Shown here in pieces: positions 1-8,966 of a stretch of 64,000 nucleotides of DNA. The position numbers and the translations under genes are program-made. Source of the DNA: G963666895 sp963666895 (GTDB taxonomy: Bacteria; Desulfobacterota; Desulfovibrionia; Desulfovibrionales; Desulfovibrionaceae); the NCBI GenBank assembly GCA_963666895.2, contig CAXXNS010000002.1, positions 1-64,000 on the forward strand, given 5' to 3'. The first letter of the stretch is position 1. Each line of letters starts with the position of its first letter. The notes under the pieces are model-generated. The model had not been told where the DNA came from, made no database searches, and worked only from the letters and a program-made list of their open reading frames with translations.

Positions 1-1
1 G

Positions 2-1528
2 TGCCCGACCACGGTGCTGGCAGAGCAGCACTACCAGACCTTTCTCCAGCGCATGGAGCCGTTTCCGGTGCGGGTGGAGATGCTGTCGCGCTTCGTGCCG
101 CCCAAGCGCCAGAAGGCCATCGTGGCCGCGGCCGCCCGGGGCGAGGTGGACGTGCTCATCGGCACCCACCGAATTCTTTCGAAAGACGTGGAGCTGCCCA
201 ACCTGGGCCTGCTGGTCCTGGACGAGGAGCAGCGGTTCGGGGTGCGGCACAAGGAGCGGCTCAAGCAGTACCGCAAGACCGTGGACGTGCTGGCCCTGAC
301 GGCCACGCCCATCCCGCGCACCCTGCAGTTGTCCATGTCCGGCCTGCGCGGCCTGTCCCTCATCGAGACCCCGCCCGAGGACCGCAAGCCCGTGGAGACC
401 GCCCTGGTGGAGCGGGACCGGGCCTTGCTGGCCGGAGCCCTGCACCGGGAGCTGGAGCGCGGCGGCCAGGTTTTCTGGGTGTACAACCGGGTGCGCGGCC
501 TGGAGGAGACGGCTTCCTACGTCCGCTCCCTGGCCCCGGGCGCCCGAGTGGGCATGGCCCACGGCCAGATGAACGAGCGCGAGCTGGAAGACGCCATGCA
601 CCGCTTCTGGCACCGGGAGCTGGACGTGCTGGTGTGCACGGCCATCATCGAGTCCGGCCTGGACTTTCCCAACGTCAACACCCTGGTGGTGGACCAGGCC
701 CAGCTCTTCGGCCTGGGCCAGCTCTACCAGCTGCGGGGCAGGGTGGGCCGCAGCGAGCGCCAGGCTTACGCCTATTTCGTGGTCCCGGACGTGGACCATC
801 TGCCCGAGGCCACCCGGCGCAGGCTGCGCATCATCCTGGACATGGATTTCCTGGGGGCCGGGTTCAAGGTGGCCCTGGAGGATTTGCGGCTCCGGGGCGC
901 GGGCAACATCCTGGGCGAGGCCCAGTCCGGCCAGATGGCCCGGGTGGGCCTGGACCTATATTTGGAGATGTTGGAGGAGGAGGTGCGGCGCATCCAGTCC
1001 GGGGACAAGGACAAGGCGCCTCCGGTGCGGCCGGACACGGAGATGCAGTTCGTGTTCGAGGCCCGCATTCCCGAGGACTACCTGCCGGACGAGCGCGAGC
1101 GGCTGCGCTACTACAAGGCCCTGTCCTCGGCCCCGGGCGCGGACCGGCTGGACGAGGTGCGGGCCGAGTTCAAGGACCGCTTCGGACCTCTGCCCGAGCC
1201 CCTGGAACGGTTCCTGGGCGTGCTCGGGGTCAAGCTGGTTGCCCGGTCCCTGGGCGCGGACCGCTGCGAACTGGCCCCGGGCCGCATGGTTCTGTCATTC
1301 GCGGGTGAACCGGCCGTGGGCCAGGAACGGCTGCTGGAATGGGTGGCCTCCCAGGAGGGCCGGGCCAGGCTGTTGCCCCCGGGCAAGATCGAACTGCGCG
1401 TCCCGGCGGAGGAAAACCAGGCCGGCACAAATATCGTTCTAGGGCTTGATTTTCTCGCCCGTCAGCTTCACACTCTGGCCCACCAGGCCTCGGAAGATTC
1501 GAAACAGGTGGAATCCGATGATATTTAG
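2..1528 (+). CDS. mfd: Transcription-repair coupling factor Mfd, C-terminal part (5' end outside window)
   Basis: ATP-dependent translocase that removes RNA polymerase stalled at DNA damage and recruits UvrA. The frame is open from the first base, so the gene begins upstream; 508 residues are visible. Superfamily 2 motor motifs appear in order: VPTT-type motif Ia at the edge, motif II DEEQ in LVLDEEQRFG, motif III TATPIPRTLQ, then ESGLDFPNV and QLRGRVGRS (motifs V and VI). These are followed by the TRCF stretch GAGNILGEAQSG and a C-terminal D7-like domain. The gene ends TAG, overlapping the start of the next gene by 11 bp, which suggests translational coupling. Identification is secure. Confidence 0.97.
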   Translation, partial: CPTTVLAEQHYQTFLQRMEPFPVRVEMLSRFVPPKRQKAIVAAAARGEVDVLIGTHRILSKDVELPNLGLLVLDEEQRFGVRHKERLKQYRKTVDVLALTATPIPRTLQLSMSGLRGLSLIETPPEDRKPVETALVERDRALLAGALHRELERGGQVFWVYNRVRGLEETASYVRSLAPGARVGMAHGQMNERELEDAMHRFWHRELDVLVCTAIIESGLDFPNVNTLVVDQAQLFGLGQLYQLRGRVGRSERQAYAYFVVPDVDHLPEATRRRLRIILDMDFLGAGFKVALEDLRLRGAGNILGEAQSGQMARVGLDLYLEMLEEEVRRIQSGDKDKAPPVRPDTEMQFVFEARIPEDYLPDERERLRYYKALSSAPGADRLDEVRAEFKDRFGPLPEPLERFLGVLGVKLVARSLGADRCELAPGRMVLSFAGEPAVGQERLLEWVASQEGRARLLPPGKIELRVPAEENQAGTNIVLGLDFLARQLHTLAHQASEDSKQVESDDI

Positions 1529-2684
1529 TCCCTTTTCCAGGACGCTCCGTTCATGGATGGTCCTGACCTTGTTCACGGTCCTGTCGGCGGCCCTGCTGTC
1601 GGCCTGCTCCTCCGAGACCGACGACGTGGGCGTGGTGGCCCGGGTCAACGGCCGCCCCATCTACCTTTCCCAGCTGGAGTACCGCCACGACCTCATCCGC
1701 ATGGACGCCTCGGGCACCTACGTGCCGTCCGTTGAGGTGGTGCGCGAGGAGTACGGCCGCCTGCTCACGGACTTCATCGTCATGGAGCTGGTGTTCCAGG
1801 AGCTGGAGGCCGAGGGCATCGAGGTCACCGAGGAGGAACTGGACGCCGAGGAGAACCGCATCCGGGCCGACTACCCCGAGGACGCCTTCGAGCAGGTGCT
1901 CATCGAGGAGTACATTGACCTGGCCACCTGGCGCGAACAGCTCAAGTACCGCCTGGCCCGCAAGAAGTTCTTCCAGCACGTGTTGCGGCCCAAGGTGTCC
2001 GTGGATTACACCGAGGCCGAGGAATATTACCGGCAGCACATCGACGAGTACCGGCTGCCCGAGAGCGTGCACGTGGTCGTGCTGCTCGGCCAGCGCCAGG
2101 AACTGGTGGAGGAGGCCCTCAAGCTCTACCGCTCGGAAAAGGACGTCAAGGCCATCAAGGCGAAGATGCCCGAGGTCCACGTGCGGGAGATGACCGTGCC
2201 CCGGGCCAATTTGTCCGCCACCTGGCGCGACATCCTGCGCGACCTGCCCGAGCACGAGGCCAGCCCGGTCACCGAGGTTCGCGACGGGTACGAGGCCCTG
2301 ATCCTGCTGGAAGCCATTCCTTCCCGGGTGCTCGATCCGAGCCAGGCCTATCCCATGATCGAGGAGCGCCTGCTGGAGAAGAAGCTCCAGGCGGCCTTCC
2401 TTGAGTGGGTGGAGGACCGGTTGGCCACGGCCGACATCAGGGTCTCCACGCACCTGACGCCCCTGGAGTACAAGGCGGTTGTCCCCGATGCCCAGGAGCC
2501 CGGCACCTCCCTGCAGGCCGCGCCCGGCCAGGAAGAGGGCATGGGCATGCCCCTGGGCGAGGAGGAGAACGGCGCGCTGATCCACGATGACGGCCAGGGC
2601 ATGCCCCTGGGCGAGGAGGAGAACGGCGGCCCGACGGAGGAAGAGCCCGTCCCGGCCGAGGAAGAGGGCCAGCCCGCCTCCTGA
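1518..2684 (+). CDS. SurA-N-type peptidyl-prolyl isomerase-like lipoprotein
   Basis: Predicted periplasmic chaperone/foldase anchored as a lipoprotein. The start is ATG at 1518, overlapping the mfd stop; an earlier in-frame codon inside mfd would lengthen the protein without a signal peptide. A hydrophobic segment ending LLSACSS is a lipobox with the lipid-bearing Cys near residue 30. An acidic, helical SurA-N-like region follows (about 35-170), then a weakly parvulin-like region without a clear GGDLG motif, so isomerase activity is uncertain. The last 60 residues are Glu/Gly/Pro-rich and contain GMPLGEEENG twice. It lies directly before surA, giving a tandem chaperone pair. Confidence 0.8.
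   Translation: MIFSPFSRTLRSWMVLTLFTVLSAALLSACSSETDDVGVVARVNGRPIYLSQLEYRHDLIRMDASGTYVPSVEVVREEYGRLLTDFIVMELVFQELEAEGIEVTEEELDAEENRIRADYPEDAFEQVLIEEYIDLATWREQLKYRLARKKFFQHVLRPKVSVDYTEAEEYYRQHIDEYRLPESVHVVVLLGQRQELVEEALKLYRSEKDVKAIKAKMPEVHVREMTVPRANLSATWRDILRDLPEHEASPVTEVRDGYEALILLEAIPSRVLDPSQAYPMIEERLLEKKLQAAFLEWVEDRLATADIRVSTHLTPLEYKAVVPDAQEPGTSLQAAPGQEEGMGMPLGEEENGALIHDDGQGMPLGEEENGGPTEEEPVPAEEEGQPAS
2543..2628 (+). repeat. Perfect 32-bp direct repeat inside the SurA-like lipoprotein gene
   Basis: Bases 2543-2574 and 2597-2628 are identical over 32 bp and start 54 bp (18 codons) apart. The frame is preserved, and both copies encode GMPLGEEENG in the acidic C-terminal tail. A recent in-frame duplication is the likely cause, and the tail length could vary between strains. 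Confidence 0.9.
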
Positions 2685-2693
2685 CCCCGGCCG

Positions 2694-2722
2694 TTGCCAG
2701 TCGTTGGCAACTGACGTACAAT
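2694..2722 (+). promoter_or_regulatory. Candidate sigma-70 promoter for surA, overlapped by an inverted repeat
   Basis: TTGCCA (2694-2699) and TACAAT (2717-2722) are separated by 17 bp in the gap before surA. The spacer is largely occupied by the inverted repeat GTTGCCA-GTCGT-TGGCAAC (2693-2711), which covers the -35 box and could be an operator. Only sequence match supports this. Confidence 0.5.
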
Positions 2723-2774
2723 CCGCACCCGTGTCTGGATTCGAAGGACACAATAATCGAGTCCGCGAGGAGCC

Positions 2775-3743
2775 ATGATCCGCATTCTCTCATCCCTGAT
2801 TGTTCCGCTGCTGGTTCTAGCCGTCCTGGCCGTGCCCAGGCCCGCCCAAAGCGACGATTCCTTCAAGATCCTGGTGGTGGTCAACGGCAAGCCCATCACC
2901 AACGTGGACTTCGAGGAAAAGCTGGAGATAGCCCTGATTTCCATCAACTCCCAGCTGAAAAAGCAGGGACGCGATCCGCTGACCATGTCCGATCTGAGGA
3001 AGCAGAAGGAGATCACGGACCGCATCCTGGACCAGTACATCGAGGAAATTCTGCTCCAGCAGGAGATCGACCGCTACGAGCTGACCGTGTCCGAGGAGGA
3101 GCTGGACGCCCGTATCGCGGCCATCCAGCAGAGCCGGGGCATCTCCGAGGAGGAGATGCGGGAGGTCCTGGCCAAGACCGACGAGACCCTGGAGGGTTTC
3201 CGCGAGCAGCTGCGCACCGACCTGCTCAAGCACCAGCTCATCCGGGGCAAGGTGGGCAAGAAGATCGTGGTCACCGAGACCGAGGTCATGGACGAGTACA
3301 AGAAGCGCGCTTCACTGGAATCCGGGGTTCTGGTGCATCTGGCCCTGATCCTGCTTCCGCCGGACCAGCCCGCCGACAAGGTGTTGGAGGAGATCAAGGA
3401 CGGGGACAAGACATTCGCCGAGGCCGCGGACGCCTACTCCGTGGGCGCGGGCGTGGGCGAGGGCGGCGATCTGGGTTGGCTGGACATGGGCGACATGGCC
3501 GAGGACTGGCGTGAGGCCGTGGTGGACCTGGAGGATGGGGAGATCAGCGAGCCCTTTGACGCCAACGGCCAGCAGGCCATGATCATGCTCGTGGAGCGCA
3601 AGCAGGGCGAAGCGACCATGGACGAGACCCTCAAGGACCAGATTTTCGAGGAGATTCGGGAGCAGAAATTCCAGGAAACCCTGGATGAATACCTGGACAC
3701 CATCCGGACCCAGGCGTTGATCCAGTACAAAAATTCCTATTGA
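2775..3743 (+). CDS. surA: Periplasmic peptidyl-prolyl cis-trans isomerase SurA
   Basis: Foldase/chaperone for outer-membrane proteins. A signal peptide is visible (MIRILSS, a hydrophobic core, then PRPAQSDD with a likely cleavage after AQS). A SurA N-terminal domain covers roughly residues 30-180, and one parvulin domain about 185-285 carries the hallmark GGDLGW. The protein has 322 residues, against about 430 for the E. coli enzyme, which has two parvulin domains; the single domain is common in this lineage. It follows the SurA-like lipoprotein gene and has its own promoter-like sequence. A good ribosome site (gcgaggagcc) precedes ATG 2775. Confidence 0.88.
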   Translation: MIRILSSLIVPLLVLAVLAVPRPAQSDDSFKILVVVNGKPITNVDFEEKLEIALISINSQLKKQGRDPLTMSDLRKQKEITDRILDQYIEEILLQQEIDRYELTVSEEELDARIAAIQQSRGISEEEMREVLAKTDETLEGFREQLRTDLLKHQLIRGKVGKKIVVTETEVMDEYKKRASLESGVLVHLALILLPPDQPADKVLEEIKDGDKTFAEAADAYSVGAGVGEGGDLGWLDMGDMAEDWREAVVDLEDGEISEPFDANGQQAMIMLVERKQGEATMDETLKDQIFEEIREQKFQETLDEYLDTIRTQALIQYKNSY

Positions 3744-3755
3744 TTCGGGAGCCAC

Positions 3756-4646
3756 ATGCCCGCCACACTCAAGGAACTGGGCCAGCAGCTCAGGGAGGCC
3801 CGCGAAGGCCGCAAGCTTTCCATGCAGGAAGCGTCGGAGATCACCAAGATCAGCAAGCGCATCCTCACGGCCTTTGAACAGGCCGACATGGACCAGTTTC
3901 CGCACCCCGTGTACGCCAAGGGGTTCATAAAGAATTACGCCAAGCTGTTGGGACTCGACGCCGAGGAGTTCGGCCGGGCCATGGGCCAGGCCCTGGGCAG
4001 CGACGAGAGCTGGGACAGGCCGCAGGGCGAGATCGAGCTGGCCTGCGAAACCGCCCGCATCCGGCCGGACAAGAGTGAGCGCAGGCGCGCCTGGCCCACC
4101 GTGCTCCTGCTCCTGCTGCTGGTGGCCCTGCTGGCCGCCCTGGTCTGGTACCTGCTCATCCGCCCGGCCGACACCACCGCGCCGGAGCATGCTTCGGCCG
4201 AGGCCGTGCAGGACGTGCCGTCTCCGGAGCCGGAACAGGTTGCCGAGGCCGTTCAGGCCGAACAGCCCGCGACCACGCCCGCGACCACGCCCACGACAAC
4301 GGTCGTGGAGGCCGGAGCCGACGCCGGTCAGGGCGATGCCGGGCAACCCGCTTCCCAGGCCGAAGCCCAGACCGGAGACCAGGCCGCGCCCTTGGCCGAC
4401 AAGAACCTGCTGCGCATCAGGCCCCGCGACACCGAGGGCTCCTGGGTCGGCATCTACGACCTCTCGGGCGAGACCCTGCTGCGCGACTTTGCGGTCAACG
4501 GCCAGGGCGAGATGACCCTGGTGCTGACCGATCCCCGCTCTCTGCGCATCGGGCGCGTCCAGGGCGTGGAGGTCTGGTTCGGGGGCCGGGCCCTGGAACT
4601 GGAGGGCGTGGGCACCAGGAACGTCACGCTGTCACCTTCCCCATAG
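3756..4646 (+). CDS. RodZ-like helix-turn-helix membrane protein
   Basis: Cell-shape protein of the RodZ family, which links the MreB cytoskeleton to the wall-synthesis machinery. An N-terminal HTH domain (LGQQLREAREGRKLSMQEAS, about residues 5-75) includes the family-typical YAKGFIKNYAKLLGL segment. Next come a basic stretch, one transmembrane helix (about 110-132, rich in Leu), a Thr/Pro/Ala-rich periplasmic linker with repeated ATTP and a C-terminal beta domain of the DUF4115 type (about 210-296). It starts 12 bp after surA, so it is probably co-transcribed. A sterol-desaturase or DNA-binding regulator role is unlikely given the membrane segment. Confidence 0.85.
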   Translation: MPATLKELGQQLREAREGRKLSMQEASEITKISKRILTAFEQADMDQFPHPVYAKGFIKNYAKLLGLDAEEFGRAMGQALGSDESWDRPQGEIELACETARIRPDKSERRRAWPTVLLLLLLVALLAALVWYLLIRPADTTAPEHASAEAVQDVPSPEPEQVAEAVQAEQPATTPATTPTTTVVEAGADAGQGDAGQPASQAEAQTGDQAAPLADKNLLRIRPRDTEGSWVGIYDLSGETLLRDFAVNGQGEMTLVLTDPRSLRIGRVQGVEVWFGGRALELEGVGTRNVTLSPSP

Positions 4647-4689
4647 GTCGCCCGTCCCTGGCCCGCGCCGGGCGGCCCGAGGACCGTTC

Positions 4690-5442
4690 ATGGAGTTTTC
4701 CGGCAAGGCTCTGGTGCTGCGCCAGGGCCTGTTTCGCGAAGCCGACGTCTGGCTCAAGCTCTTTTCTCCCCGGCACGGGGTGTTCACCGCGTTCGCCTTT
4801 GGGGGCATGAAGAGCCGCCGCCGCTTCTGCGGCTGCCTGGAACCGCTCACCCTGGCCCTGTTCACCGTGGGGCAGAGCCGGGACGGCCGCTACCAGGTGC
4901 TGGAGGAAGGCTCGCTCATCAACGCCTACCCGGGCATCAAGGCCGACCCCCGTCGGCTGGGCATGGCCGTCAACTGCCTGCGCTTCGTGGAGGCCGTGTT
5001 CGAGGGCCCGGGCGAGTCCTCCAGGCCTCTGTTCGACCTGCTCCTGGCCGTGCTGGACGTGCTGGAGTCGGGCCAAGGCGACGAGACCCTGCCGGTGTTC
5101 TTCCGGGCCCGGGTGGCCTTCGAGGAGGGCTACCGGCCTGAGCTGACCGGGTGCCACGGCTGCGGCAGACCCTTGTCGGCCTTTGACAGGCCCCGCTTTT
5201 TCGTACACAAAGGCCGGGTCCTGTGCCCCGCCTGCTCTTCGGAAGGGGAGGCGGAGCAGGGCATGCCCGTGTCTCCCGGGGCGCTCAGGACCCTGGACTG
5301 GGTGCGGACCCACGGGCCGGAGGACTGGCCCGAGCTCTCCCTGACGCCGGAAACCGACCGGCAGTGCCGCAGGCTGGTGGAGCGCTTCGTGGCCTTTCAC
5401 CTGGGCCTGTCCCTGGAGAACAACGGATACAAAACCATCTGA
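4690..5442 (+). CDS. recO: DNA repair protein RecO
   Basis: Mediator that helps load RecA in the RecFOR gap-repair pathway. The N-terminal OB-fold begins FSGKALVLRQGLFREADVW (about 1-80), followed by a helical domain. A zinc site is formed by CHGCGRPL (residues about 154-157) and CPAC (about 179-182). At 250 residues the length is normal. It lies between rodZ and glyQ on the same strand with short gaps, a common deltaproteobacterial order. ATG at 4690 is chosen because the homologous N-terminus begins here. Confidence 0.93.
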   Translation: MEFSGKALVLRQGLFREADVWLKLFSPRHGVFTAFAFGGMKSRRRFCGCLEPLTLALFTVGQSRDGRYQVLEEGSLINAYPGIKADPRRLGMAVNCLRFVEAVFEGPGESSRPLFDLLLAVLDVLESGQGDETLPVFFRARVAFEEGYRPELTGCHGCGRPLSAFDRPRFFVHKGRVLCPACSSEGEAEQGMPVSPGALRTLDWVRTHGPEDWPELSLTPETDRQCRRLVERFVAFHLGLSLENNGYKTI

Positions 5443-5457
5443 ACGCGAGGCCGATAC

Positions 5458-6345
5458 ATGCATTTTCAGGACACCATCCTCAACCTGCAACGCTTCTGGG
5501 CCGACCAGGGCTGCCTCATCGTGCAGCCCTTCGACGTGGAGGTGGGGGCCGGTACCTTCAATCCCTCGACCTTTTTGCGGGTCATCGGCCCGGAACCCTG
5601 GAACGTGGCCTACGTGGAGCCCTCCCGGCGGCCCACGGACGGCCGGTATGGCGAGAACCCCAACCGGCTGCAGCACTATTTCCAGTTCCAGGTCATTCTC
5701 AAGCCCTCTCCGGACAACGTTCAGGACCTGTACCTCAGGAGCCTGAAGGAGGCCCTGGGCCTGGACATCGCCCAGCACGACATCCGGTTCGTGGAGGACG
5801 ACTGGGAATCGCCCACCCTGGGTGCCTGGGGCCTGGGCTGGGAGGTCTGGCTGGACGGCATGGAGGTCACCCAGTTCACCTATTTCCAGCAGGTGGGCGG
5901 CATCGACCTCAAGCCCGTGAGCGTGGAGCTGACCTACGGCCTGGAGCGGCTGTGCATGTACCTGCAGGGCGTGGAGTCGGTCTACGATCTGTCCTGGAAC
6001 GACAAGGTGTCCTACGGCCAGATCTACCTTCAGAACGAGGTGGAGCAGTCCAAATACAATTTCGAGCTCTCGGACGCGTCCATGCTGCTGAACCTGTTCA
6101 ACAGCTACGAGGCCGAGTGCAAGCGGCTTCTCGAGGCCGGGCTGCCCTGGCCGGCCAACGACTACTGCCTCAAGTCCTCCCACGCCTTCAACCTCCTGGA
6201 CGCGCGCGGGGCCATCTCCATCACCGAGCGCACGGCCTACATCGGCCGGGTGCGCGCCCTGGCCTCGGGCGTGGCCGCCCTGTACGCGGCCCAGCGCGAG
6301 GAGATGGGCTGGCCCATGCTCGAAAAGGAGGCCGCCCATGCCTAG
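5458..6345 (+). CDS. glyQ: Glycine--tRNA ligase alpha subunit
   Basis: Catalytic subunit of the heterotetrameric alpha2-beta2 glycyl-tRNA synthetase. The opening MHFQDTILNLQRFW, the class II core with GCLIVQPFDVEVGAGT, PSRRPTDGRYGENPNRL and FTYFQQVGGIDL are diagnostic. At 295 residues the length is standard. Its stop overlaps the start of glyS by 8 bp, so the two subunits are translationally coupled. Confidence 0.98.
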   Translation: MHFQDTILNLQRFWADQGCLIVQPFDVEVGAGTFNPSTFLRVIGPEPWNVAYVEPSRRPTDGRYGENPNRLQHYFQFQVILKPSPDNVQDLYLRSLKEALGLDIAQHDIRFVEDDWESPTLGAWGLGWEVWLDGMEVTQFTYFQQVGGIDLKPVSVELTYGLERLCMYLQGVESVYDLSWNDKVSYGQIYLQNEVEQSKYNFELSDASMLLNLFNSYEAECKRLLEAGLPWPANDYCLKSSHAFNLLDARGAISITERTAYIGRVRALASGVAALYAAQREEMGWPMLEKEAAHA

Positions 6346-8446
6346 CTTCCTGTTCGAGATCGGCGTGGAGGAGATGCCGGCCCGGTTCGTGCCCGGCCTG
6401 GCCGAGGAGCTGGCTTCCCTGCTCACGGCCCGGCTGGAGGAGAACATGATCGATTCCGGCCCCATGAAGACCTACGCCACCCCGCGCCGCTTGGCCGCTT
6501 TGGTTCCGGACGTGGCCGAGGTGTGCCGCAGCGAGGAGGAGGAGGTCACCGGGCCGCCCGTGGCCGTGGCCTACAAGGACGGAGCCCTGACCAAGGCGGG
6601 AAGCGGCTTTGCCAAGAGCCAGGGCGTGGACCAGGCCGCCCTGTACACCGTGACCACGGACAAGGGCGAGTACCTGGCCTGCCGCAAGACCGTGGGCGGG
6701 GGCGCGGCCCTGGACGTGCTGCCCTCCATCTGCCTGGACATCCTGTCCAAGCTCAGCTTTCCCAAGAAGATGCGCTGGGGCTCCCGCGACTTCGCGTTCG
6801 GCCGCCCCATCTACTGGTTTACGGCCCTGCTGGGCGCGGAGATCGTGTCCTTCGACCTGGAAGGCATCGTGTCCGGCCGCATCACCTACGGCCATCGGGT
6901 CATGGGCCCGGGTCCCTTCGAGCTTCGGGATGCGGACCAGTGGCTGTCCGTGATCCGGGAGCAGGGCAAGGTGCTGCCCGACCCGGCCGAGCGCATCGAG
7001 CGCATCTACGCCCGGGGCGACGAGCTGGCCAAGGAGATGGGCGGGTCCATCGTGTGGAACGACCGGCTCATGGGCGAGGTGGCCAACCTGGTGGAATGGC
7101 CCGAGCCCATCCTGGGCCGCATCGAGGACAAGTTTCTGGAGCTGCCCCGCGAGGTGCTCCTGACCAGCATGGAGAAGCACCAGAAGAGCTTTGGCGTGGA
7201 AGGAGCGGACAACAACCTGCTGCCGTACTTCCTGACCGCTCTGAACCTGGTTCCCCAGGATTTGGACCTGGTGCGCAAGGGCTGGGAGCGGGTGCTCAAG
7301 GCCCGGCTGGAGGACGCCCGCTTCTTCTGGGAGGCGGACTGCCGCACGGACATGAAGCTCTGGCTGGACAAGCTGGACAACGTGATCTTCATCGGCCCCC
7401 TGGGCAGCATGGGCGACAAGTCCCGCCGCCTTGAGCGACTGTGCCGCAAGGTGGCCGGAGGCCTGCCCAGGCTCTCCCCGGCCGAGGCCGACGAGTTCGC
7501 CAGGGCCGGGCGCTACGCCAAGGCCGACCTGGTCTCGGAAATGGTCCAGGAGTTCGACTCCCTGCAGGGAATCATGGGCGGAATCTACGCCGAGCGTGCC
7601 GGCATGGACGACACCGTGTCCCGGGCCCTGTACGAGCAGTATTTGCCGGCCGGTCCGGAATCCCCGTGCCCGGACAGCCTGTCCGGCGCGGTGCTGGCCT
7701 TGGCCGACCGGGCCGATACCCTGGCCGGGTGCTTCGGCCTGAAGATGATCCCCACCGGGGCCAACGACCCCCATGGCCTGCGCCGGGCCGCCTTGGGCAT
7801 CTGCCGCATCGTGGCCGCCCACGACCTGGATTTGGACCTGTCCGATCTGCTGGCCGAGGCCCAGGCCGGGTACAAGGACGTCAAGTGGAAGCTGGACCCG
7901 GCTGAGGCCCTGGACAAGCTCCTGGAGTTCTTCGCCGGACGGTTGCGCGCCCTGTTCACGGGCAAGGGCTTTTCCACCCGGGTGGTGGACGCGGCCATCG
8001 GGGCCGGGTTCACGGATGTGCGTCGCCTGGGCCTGCGCATCCAGGCCCTGGAGGATTTCTCGGCCCGCGACGACTTCGAGCAGGCCGTGCTGACCTTCAA
8101 GCGGACGGCCAATATTATTCGGAAACAAGGCCCAGGGTCTGAAAATGGGGCCGGCGTAGAGCTGACCGGGGCGTTCGAGCCCGACCTGCTGGCCGAGGAC
8201 CAGGAAAAGGCCCTGGCCGCGGCCCTGGACGCGTCGGCCCAGCGGTTCGACGAGTTGTGGGGCCGGGACGACTACGCCGGGCTCCTGGGCATCCTGGGCG
8301 AGCTGCGACCCGCGGTGGACGCCTTTTTCGACCACGTCATGGTCATGTGCGAGGACGAGAGCCTGAAGCGCAACCGCCTCAATCTGTTGCAGGCCCTGGT
8401 GGACCGATTGGGCCGCCTGGCGGATTTCAACCTGCTTCAGGTGTAG
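6338..8446 (+). CDS. glyS: Glycine--tRNA ligase beta subunit
   Basis: Beta subunit that binds tRNA-Gly and completes the alpha2-beta2 synthetase. It starts FLFEIGVEEMPARFVPG and contains WGSRDFAFGRPIYWF and the HD-like segment FEADC...DKLDNV typical of GlyS. The C-terminal anticodon-binding region runs from about residue 560 to the end. At 702 residues it has the expected length. It overlaps glyQ and ends shortly before the rpsT promoter. Confidence 0.97.
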   Translation: MPSFLFEIGVEEMPARFVPGLAEELASLLTARLEENMIDSGPMKTYATPRRLAALVPDVAEVCRSEEEEVTGPPVAVAYKDGALTKAGSGFAKSQGVDQAALYTVTTDKGEYLACRKTVGGGAALDVLPSICLDILSKLSFPKKMRWGSRDFAFGRPIYWFTALLGAEIVSFDLEGIVSGRITYGHRVMGPGPFELRDADQWLSVIREQGKVLPDPAERIERIYARGDELAKEMGGSIVWNDRLMGEVANLVEWPEPILGRIEDKFLELPREVLLTSMEKHQKSFGVEGADNNLLPYFLTALNLVPQDLDLVRKGWERVLKARLEDARFFWEADCRTDMKLWLDKLDNVIFIGPLGSMGDKSRRLERLCRKVAGGLPRLSPAEADEFARAGRYAKADLVSEMVQEFDSLQGIMGGIYAERAGMDDTVSRALYEQYLPAGPESPCPDSLSGAVLALADRADTLAGCFGLKMIPTGANDPHGLRRAALGICRIVAAHDLDLDLSDLLAEAQAGYKDVKWKLDPAEALDKLLEFFAGRLRALFTGKGFSTRVVDAAIGAGFTDVRRLGLRIQALEDFSARDDFEQAVLTFKRTANIIRKQGPGSENGAGVELTGAFEPDLLAEDQEKALAAALDASAQRFDELWGRDDYAGLLGILGELRPAVDAFFDHVMVMCEDESLKRNRLNLLQALVDRLGRLADFNLLQV

Positions 8447-8454
8447 CCCAAGGC

Positions 8455-8483
8455 TTGACAAAGCGTCCGGGTACGGTTAATTA
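8455..8483 (+). promoter_or_regulatory. Candidate sigma-70 promoter for rpsT
   Basis: A perfect -35 hexamer TTGACA (8455-8460) is followed after 17 bp by TAATTA (8478-8483), just after the glyS stop. This would give a leader of about 65 nt before the rpsT start, long enough for the translational autoregulation known for S20 in other bacteria. The -10 match is weak. Confidence 0.5.
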
Positions 8484-8553
8484 CGCCTCCTTGCTTCATA
8501 TGGAGCAATGAAAACAAGCAACGAAAGTATTCGAAACGGAAAGGAGATAGATT

Positions 8554-8817
8554 TTGGCCAATCACGCTTCCGCCATCAAGCGGCACCGTCAGAGCCTCAA
8601 GCGTCAGGACCGCAACCGCAGCGTCAAGACCCGCGTCAAGAACGTGGTCAAGGCCGTGCGCCAGGCCGTGGAGGCCAAGGACAAGGAAGCGGCCCAGGCC
8701 GCCCTGGTCGACGCCACCAGCGTGCTGGACAAGGCCGCGGGCAAGAAGATCCTGCACAAGCGCAACGCTTCCCGCCGCATCTCCCGGCTGCAGAAAGCGG
8801 TCAACGACCTTTCCTAG
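8554..8817 (+). CDS. rpsT: 30S ribosomal protein S20
   Basis: Primary 16S-rRNA-binding protein of the small subunit. The sequence begins ANHASAIKRHRQSLKRQDRN, is strongly basic and ends with RRISRLQKAVNDLS; 87 residues is standard. The start codon is TTG at 8554, fixed by the conserved N-terminus and by the ribosome site AAGGAG at 8541-8546. A weak UUG start is typical of rpsT and is linked to its autoregulation in E. coli. An intrinsic terminator follows immediately. Confidence 0.97.
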   Translation: MANHASAIKRHRQSLKRQDRNRSVKTRVKNVVKAVRQAVEAKDKEAAQAALVDATSVLDKAAGKKILHKRNASRRISRLQKAVNDLS

Positions 8818-8838
8818 TTTCGGTTTTTTTAGCCGATG

Positions 8839-8870
8839 AAAACCCGCCGCGGTGTCGTGGCGGGTTTTTT
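8839..8870 (+). terminator. Rho-independent terminator after rpsT
   Basis: AAAACCCGCC pairs with GGCGGGTTTT (core stem 8843-8848 with 8859-8864, 10-nt loop), followed by six T. It isolates rpsT from trkA. Confidence 0.9.
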
Positions 8871-8966
8871 GCGTTTGGCAACAAGCTCGGTATGAGGTAC
8901 AAACTCGGCCTGTGAGTCCAACGTCGCCTATACACCCAAGGCGTACCCGGGAGTGAGGGAGAAGAC

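Noticed and set aside
1446..1517. An upstream in-frame start for the SurA-like lipoprotein inside mfd.
   Set aside because: It would put about 24 extra residues before the signal peptide and bury the lipobox; ATG 1518 gives a normal lipoprotein signal.
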